Shown here in pieces: positions 59,070 to 64,000 of a stretch of DNA of 64,000 nt. This stretch comes from an uncultured Ardenticatenia bacterium (lineage in GTDB: Bacteria; Chloroflexota; Anaerolineae; 4572-78; NAK82), in contig CAKZLO010000015.1 in assembly GCA_937127125.1 (NCBI GenBank), positions 38,385 through 102,384 of the forward strand. Direction: 5' to 3'. Every line of letters starts with the position of its first letter. Position 1 is the stretch's first letter. The notes under the pieces were generated by a model. The model had not been told where the DNA came from and ran no database searches. It saw only the letters and a list, made by a program, of their open reading frames with translations. The translations under genes and the position numbers were made by a program.

Positions 59070-60278
59070 TCAGCGATAGTAGCGTTGCCAGGTGCCGCCA
59101 CTCACCAGCACCCACACTTCGCGATCCAGCGGGCTGTAGAGCATCGTCCCGCCTTGGAAGAACTGGACAATGCCATAGTCGGCTGACTCGCCGGTGCCGC
59201 GCTCCGGCTCACGGGGCACACCGATGGTCTGCGCAATCTCGGGGTGGTCGCACCAGAGCTTGCCGAACCCGGAATGCGGCCCATACTTGGTCTGGCGCGC
59301 CAGCTCACACGAGAAACGCTCCTTGCCATCCCACATATCCTCAAACGGGCCGATCCAGCCAAAGCCGCTCATAGCGCTTCCATCCGGCATCTGCACCACC
59401 CAAATCAGACCGCGTCCTTCTGGCCGGTTCCACCAGTACATGTAACCACGTTCGAAGTACTGGCGGGCATATTGGCGATTGTCGCTGGCAGCACTGCTGG
59501 GGTAGCCCAAGGCTTCCTTGACGTCAGACTTTTCCCAAATGGGCTTCAACAGCGCATGCACTTCGATGTCGGTCGGTGTGAACGTGGGGCGCGTCGGGGT
59601 GGGAGTGGGTGTGGCACATTGCAAGCCACATCCTCCCGGACACGCCTGCGGACAGTGATAGACCTCGCCGGGCTGGCAAGGCGGTGGGGTGCACATCGGC
59701 GGTGGCGCGGGCACCTGGGGGGTGGCACTGGGCGATGGCGGCACAGCCGTCGTCGGCGCTGCCACAGTGGGTGGCGGGACGGTGGGTGGCACAGCACTGG
59801 TCGGCGGAAGCGGGGTGGCGGTGGCCACCGGCACGGTCGGCACGCTCGCCACGGGCGTCGCGGTGAGCTCTGCTTCCACGTTGATCACCACCGGCTCCGA
59901 CTGGCCTACGTTGCCGCGCGCATCAAATGCCTTGACCACAAACACGTGCGAACCCACCTTGGTGCTGTGCCACGTTTGGGCCACAATGTAAGGTGAGTTC
60001 ACTTCCGGGTTGATATCCACCCGCGACAATGCCCCGTCGGCCCACAACTCGACCTTCTGGATGCCGTCCGGGTCGGTTGAAGTGGACGTCACCTGGATGA
60101 GCTCGCCGCTCTTGACCACCTGTCCCGGCCGCGGGCTGCTAATCACAACGGTCGGCCCACCGGCAGCAGGTTGTTGCTCGGCTACGCGACCCGGAATACA
60201 CGCCGCCAGACCTCCCACGGTCAGCAGCACGGCAATTGTCCCGATCATAACCGCTTTTACTACCACGTTCGTCCTCAT
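59070..60278 (-). CDS. Lipoprotein with Ig-like domain and Pro/Thr-rich linker
   Basis: 402 residues from the ATG at 60278 (GGGAG 10 nt before). Signal peptide with lipobox GGLAAC; the lipid-modified Cys is about 27. An Ig-like/FN3-like domain follows (VVISSPRPGQVVKSGELIQV, about 42-135), then a Pro/Thr/Val linker (about 138-205) and a six-Cys patch (about 195-228: MCTPPPCQPGEVYHCPQACPGGCGLQC). The globular C-terminus contains 'ALGYPSSAASDNRQYARQYFERGYMYWW', an LGFP-like motif seen in envelope proteins. Displayed on the outer surface; role unknown. Confidence 0.8.
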   Translation of the reverse strand: MRTNVVVKAVMIGTIAVLLTVGGLAACIPGRVAEQQPAAGGPTVVISSPRPGQVVKSGELIQVTSTSTDPDGIQKVELWADGALSRVDINPEVNSPYIVAQTWHSTKVGSHVFVVKAFDARGNVGQSEPVVINVEAELTATPVASVPTVPVATATPLPPTSAVPPTVPPPTVAAPTTAVPPSPSATPQVPAPPPMCTPPPCQPGEVYHCPQACPGGCGLQCATPTPTPTRPTFTPTDIEVHALLKPIWEKSDVKEALGYPSSAASDNRQYARQYFERGYMYWWNRPEGRGLIWVVQMPDGSAMSGFGWIGPFEDMWDGKERFSCELARQTKYGPHSGFGKLWCDHPEIAQTIGVPREPERGTGESADYGIVQFFQGGTMLYSPLDREVWVLVSGGTWQRYYR

Positions 60279-60318
60279 GATCACATCACTCCCTTAGGAA
60301 TTCTTATAAGAGATTATT

Positions 60319-63039
60319 TCACTCGTCCTCGCGCGCCAGCTGCTGCAGTTCATACAGCTTGCTGAGCGCTTCAATGGGTGTCATGCCGTTCACATCCAGC
60401 TGACGCAATGTCTCCAGAGCGGGATGTGCTGCGCATGGGAAGAGGGGAAGTTGCACAGCGGGCTGCGCGCCACGCATGCCGCCTTCGCGCACTCTGGTCG
60501 TGCGGCTTATTGGCGCGGGCTGCGCTTTCTGGCGCTCCAGCTGGGCCAGGATCTCCTGCGCGCGGCTGATGACCGGACGCGGCAGACCGGCCAGCTGGGC
60601 GACGTGAATGCCATAGCTGCGATCGGCGCCTCCGGGCACGATCTTGTGCAAGAAGACCACCCGCCCCTCATGCTCGGACACCGCCACGTTGTAGTTGCGC
60701 ACGTGGGGCAACACGTCGGCCAGGGCAGTCAGCTCATGGTAGTGCGTGGCGAACAACGTGCGGGCGCGCAGCTGGGGATGATGATGAATGTATTCCACCA
60801 CGGCCCAGGCGATCGACAACCCATCGTAGGTGCTGGTGCCGCGCCCGATCTCGTCCAGGATGAGCAGACTGCGCGGCGTGGCGTGGTGCAGAATGTTGGC
60901 CGTCTCCACCATCTCCACCATGAAGGTGGACTGGCCGGCGTGGATGATGTCCTCGGCGCCGATGCGGGTGAAGATGCGATCGACAATCCCGATGTGTGCG
61001 CGCTCCGCCGGCACAAACGAGCCGATCTGAGCCATCAGACAGATCAGCGCCACCTGGCGCAGGTAGGTGGACTTGCCGCTCATATTGGGCCCGGTGATGA
61101 TCAGGATGCGTTCCTCGTCGGAGAGGCGCACATCGTTCGGCACGAAGAGCTGTGACCCTTCTTCTGCCAGGGCCACCTCGACGACGGGATGGCGTCCGGC
61201 CACGATCTCCAGGCGCAGGTCATCGGCGACCTCGGGGCGCACATAACGCTGGCGCACGGCTGTCTCCGCCAGCGCGGCATAGGCATCCAGATCGGCCAGC
61301 GCCCGTGCCGTGGCCACCAGGCGTGGCACCGCCGCTGCCACTTGGGCACACACGTCGCGATAGACGCGCAACTCGATCTCCATGCGCCGCTCGTCGGCGT
61401 GCAGGATGAGCGCCTCGTACTCCTTCAGCTCGGGAGTGATGAAGCGCTCGCCGTTGACCAGCGTCTGCTTGCGCACATAGTCGGGCGGCACAGCACTTAG
61501 ATTGCTCTTGCTCACCTCGATGTAGTAGCCGAAAACCTTGTTGAAGCCGACGCGCAGGTTTTTGATGCCGGTACGTTGGCGTTCGCGCTGCTCCAGGCCG
61601 GCCACCCACTCCTTGGCGGCGCGCGCATCGGAGAGCACCTGATCCAGTTCTGCGGAAAAGCCATGCCGGATAATGCCCGGGCTGGTGAGGGTCGCGGGGG
61701 CATCTTCAGCGATGGCCTGCTCGACGAGACGCACCACCTCAGGACACCCATCCAACGCCTCGGCGATAGCCGCAAGCGCAGGGGCATCTTGGGATGCTGA
61801 TCCACCCTGGTCCGTCGGCGGCAGGTCACCCAGCGTGGTCTGCAGCGGGGGAACAGCACGCAATCCCTGCGCCAGTGCCAGCAGCTCGCGCGGTCGAATC
61901 ACCCCTTGGGCGGCACGATGGGCGAGACGTTCCAGATCGCCCACATGCTTCAGATGGGAGCGCAAAGCCACACGCACGGCCGTGTTGCCTACCAGCTGCT
62001 CCACCGCATCCAGGCGCCGGTTGATCGCATCCACCTCGCGCAGCGGCTGTTGCAGCCATTGGCGCAGCCGCCTGGCCCCCATCGGGGTGACGGTGCGATC
62101 TAGCACGCCCAGCAAGGAACCCTTCACGGCACCGCTGCGCAGCGTCTGGGTGAGCTCCAGGTTGCGCCGCGTGACGGCGTCCAGCACCATGTAGTTGCCG
62201 GGATGATAGCGCACAACGCGGGTGAAGTTGACCAGAGCATCCTTCTGCGTCGCGCTCAGATAGTGGACGATCGCTCCGGCGGCGCAAATGGCATAGGGAC
62301 TGCCCTGCAACCCGAAGCCGTCCAGCGTGGCCACTTCAAACTGGTTCTTCAACGCCTCTGTGGCAGCCTCCAGGTCGAAGTACCAGCGCTCGCATGGGGT
62401 GAGCGCGGCAGCAAAGGGCAGACTCTGTTTCAATTTCCCGGCCATCTCGTCGCCGGGCAGCAGAATCTCCACCGGTTGCAGGCGCGCCAGCTCCTCGCTC
62501 AACACCTGCCACGGCTCCGGCGAGTTGACCTGTGTGGCGGCGAATTCGCCGGTGGAAACGTCCGCATAAGCCAGACCCATTGCCTCTGCTTCTACCAGAC
62601 ACGCGGCCAGATAGTGGTTGCGCGCCGTCTCCAGCAGGGACGGTTCGACCAGGGTGCCAGGGGTGATGACGCGCGTCACCTCGCGGTGCACCAGTCCGCG
62701 CACAACCGGCGGCACCGGCGAGGCATCGTTCGGGCGGCTCATGCCGCTGCGTAGATGGCTGGAGACGCCGCCCCCCACCTGCTCCACAATCGCCACCTTG
62801 TAGCCGGCGTGAATCAGACGAGCGATGTAGCCATCGGCCGCGTGATAGGGCACACCAGCCAGCGGCACGCGCTCCGCCTTGCCGACCGGCCGCGAGGTGA
62901 GCACGATGTCGCACACCTGCGAGACGATGCGCGCATCCTCGTCGAAGGTCTCATAGAAGTCACCCAGCCGGAAGAAGACGATGGCATCCGGGTACTGCTT
63001 CTTGATCTGCAGATACTGACGACGCATGGGTGTGATCAT
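60319..63039 (-). CDS. mutS: DNA mismatch repair protein MutS
   Basis: 906 residues, MutS1 type. Mismatch-contact motif FxE in 'FFRLGDFYETFDEDA' (about 22-36), connector, core lever helices and clamp, then the ATPase: Walker A GPNMSGKST near residue 650, 'GAEDIIHAGQSTFMVEMVE', Walker B 'LILDEIGRGTSTYDG' and the C-terminal helix-turn-helix. It recognises mismatches and recruits MutL. No mutL is present here. The ATG at 63039 lacks a ribosome binding site; see the promoter just upstream. Confidence 0.97.
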   Translation of the reverse strand: MITPMRRQYLQIKKQYPDAIVFFRLGDFYETFDEDARIVSQVCDIVLTSRPVGKAERVPLAGVPYHAADGYIARLIHAGYKVAIVEQVGGGVSSHLRSGMSRPNDASPVPPVVRGLVHREVTRVITPGTLVEPSLLETARNHYLAACLVEAEAMGLAYADVSTGEFAATQVNSPEPWQVLSEELARLQPVEILLPGDEMAGKLKQSLPFAAALTPCERWYFDLEAATEALKNQFEVATLDGFGLQGSPYAICAAGAIVHYLSATQKDALVNFTRVVRYHPGNYMVLDAVTRRNLELTQTLRSGAVKGSLLGVLDRTVTPMGARRLRQWLQQPLREVDAINRRLDAVEQLVGNTAVRVALRSHLKHVGDLERLAHRAAQGVIRPRELLALAQGLRAVPPLQTTLGDLPPTDQGGSASQDAPALAAIAEALDGCPEVVRLVEQAIAEDAPATLTSPGIIRHGFSAELDQVLSDARAAKEWVAGLEQRERQRTGIKNLRVGFNKVFGYYIEVSKSNLSAVPPDYVRKQTLVNGERFITPELKEYEALILHADERRMEIELRVYRDVCAQVAAAVPRLVATARALADLDAYAALAETAVRQRYVRPEVADDLRLEIVAGRHPVVEVALAEEGSQLFVPNDVRLSDEERILIITGPNMSGKSTYLRQVALICLMAQIGSFVPAERAHIGIVDRIFTRIGAEDIIHAGQSTFMVEMVETANILHHATPRSLLILDEIGRGTSTYDGLSIAWAVVEYIHHHPQLRARTLFATHYHELTALADVLPHVRNYNVAVSEHEGRVVFLHKIVPGGADRSYGIHVAQLAGLPRPVISRAQEILAQLERQKAQPAPISRTTRVREGGMRGAQPAVQLPLFPCAAHPALETLRQLDVNGMTPIEALSKLYELQQLAREDE

Positions 63040-63054
63040 AGGGTTGCCGGGTTG

Positions 63055-63083
63055 ATTCTACCTTGCGCAGCGCGGCAAAGCAA
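63055..63083 (-). promoter_or_regulatory. mutS promoter giving a short, SD-less leader
   Basis: TTGCTT (63083-63078) and TAGAAT (63060-63055), spacer 17, minus strand. The expected start is about 63048, only about 9 nt before the mutS ATG. Confidence 0.5.
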
Positions 63084-63228
63084 GCAATTCCGCTCAGAGG
63101 GAGTGGACAGCTGAGCACGCGCGAAGTCTCAAACACTGCGACCTGTCCGGAGCGATCGCCGCGTGCTGCGGTGGCAGGGGGATGTGGCCATACAGGCCAC
63201 CGCGAAACAGACCAGTCTACCGATACCC

Positions 63229-63377
63229 ATTACACTTTTTACACACATTACACACATTACACACTTTACACACTTACACACTTTACACACTTGACACACT
63301 TACACACTTTACACACATTACACACTTACACACATTACACACTTGACACACTTACACACTTGACACACTTACACACA
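63229..63377 (+). repeat. Tandem array A of 8-9 bp TTACACAC-like units
   Basis: About 17 units alternating TTTACACAC, ATTACACAC, TTACACAC and TTGACACAC with no spacers. One strand is almost free of G. Reading frames across it (Thr-His-Leu/Tyr runs) are artefacts of the repeat. Confidence 0.9.
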
Positions 63378-63560
63378 TGACATAGGTTACATGAACAGCT
63401 CTATGAAACGAATGATGCGATCACGCAGATGATAGGGTTTTCCTGACTGAGACGATGCTGCCTGAATCAGAGCCGCGCACGCATTTATCCGAGCCACGCG
63501 CGTCCGTAGGGGCGCATTAAATTGTGCCCGCACACACCCGCTCCCTCACGGTCGCGGCTC
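63376..63560 (+). repeat. Duplicated module, copy 1
   Basis: Bases 63376-63481 (106 bp) are identical by eye to 63723-63828, and 63503-63560 matches 63829-63888 apart from one extra CA in copy 2. Copy 1 carries 21 extra bases (63482-63502) between the two blocks. The second block includes the imperfect palindrome GGGGCGCATTAAATTGTGCC, of the kind seen as short dispersed repeats. Confidence 0.9.
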
Positions 63561-63630
63561 CGTATGCGTACTATCTGCCCGATGGTGTCGGTTGAGGCTG
63601 CCACGCACCAGCACACAATGCGTGTAACAA

Positions 63631-63725
63631 CACTTTTTACACACTTTACACACATTACACACTTTACACACTTTACACACTTACACACTTTACACACATT
63701 ACACACTTGACACACTTACACACAT
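63631..63725 (+). repeat. Tandem array B of TTACACAC-like units
   Basis: About 11 units in the same orientation as array A. Its last units plus the following module repeat the end of array A and its module, so array plus module was duplicated together. Confidence 0.9.
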
Positions 63726-63888
63726 GACATAGGTTACATGAACAGCTCTATGAAACGAATGATGCGATCACGCAGATGATAGGGTTTTCCTGACTGAGAC
63801 GATGCTGCCTGAATCAGAGCCGCGCACGTCCGTAGGGGCGCATTAAATTGTGCCCGCACACACACCCGCTCCCTCACGGTCGCGGCTC
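63723..63888 (+). repeat. Duplicated module, copy 2
   Basis: Second copy of the 106-bp block and of the palindrome-bearing block; it lacks the 21 bases found in copy 1 and has one more CA in the CA run. Confidence 0.9.
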
Positions 63889-63935
63889 AGACCCGATCGG
63901 TCGCAGCGCGGACTCCGTTCGGATCAGTGGAGTAC

Positions 63936-64000
63936 GTAAGTGTGTAAGTGTGTAAACTGTGTAATGTGTGTAAAGTGTGTAATGTGTGTAAAGTGTGTAA
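63936..64000 (-). repeat. Inverted array C (GTGTGTAA units), runs off the window
   Basis: Reverse-complement of arrays A and B: GTAAGTGTGTAA-type units of 8-9 bp, continuing past the window end. With A and B it could form a long hairpin or cruciform. Confidence 0.85.

Noticed and set aside
63100..63720. Reading frames rich in Thr, His and Tyr/Leu over the short-repeat arrays
   Set aside because: They are translations of TTACACAC units; no start signal or domain.
63229..63725. CRISPR array
   Set aside because: Units are contiguous 8-9 bp repeats without unique spacers, and no cas gene is present.

Overview
The window is about 60% GC by eye and dense with genes. It looks like a bacterial chromosome of the Chloroflexota type (Anaerolineae/Caldilineae-like). 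This is an inference from gene content: a LysW-type lysine pathway, YfhO and GT39 envelope proteins, and a lipoprotein with a Pro/Thr linker. Nothing in the window fixes the species. Many promoters show a clear sigma-70 pattern (-35, 17 bp, -10).

Layout. Positions 1-5340 (minus strand) hold a zinc alcohol/polyol dehydrogenase cut by the window edge and a sugar ABC importer (two permeases and a binding protein, no ATPase), with a LacI-type operator at the promoter. Positions 5364-5714 hold a decayed ISAs1-like transposase. Positions 6031-14340 carry gyrB-gyrA and dnaE, followed by a convergent YfhO-type membrane protein. Positions 16999-23107 carry greA, lysS (lysyl-tRNA synthetase), purH, a HAD hydrolase and glgA. 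Next come a large CHASE/PAS hybrid kinase overlapping arfB, a small membrane protein and comM. Positions 29538-30378 are a scrap yard: an integrase-like N-terminus and a DUF4160-like tail. DUF488 and LysE-family genes follow. Positions 31762-38122 are a coupled envelope-glycan set (GT39 with TPRs, flippase-like protein, second GT39, GT2). Then come folD, a DUF362 protein, glnS-gltX, a double-CDGSH iron-sulfur protein, a membrane protein and a NarL-type kinase.

The main feature is 47341-58090 (minus strand): a complete carrier-protein (LysW) alpha-aminoadipate lysine operon, lysW-X-Y-Z-J-K-hcs-T-U-B, with a downstream EamA transporter. LysW is only 57 residues. Upstream of lysW, in order, are a consensus promoter, a tRNA-Lys(CUU) gene, a 22-residue leader peptide with four Lys codons (all AAG), and mutually exclusive antiterminator and terminator hairpins. 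This reads as a classical ribosome-stalling attenuator in which the tRNA that reads the AAG codons is made from the same promoter as the pathway.

The right end has a two-S1-domain RNA-binding protein, a lipoprotein and mutS. It closes with an unusual array of 8-9 bp TTACACAC-like repeats, a duplicated module, and an inverted copy of the array that runs off the window.
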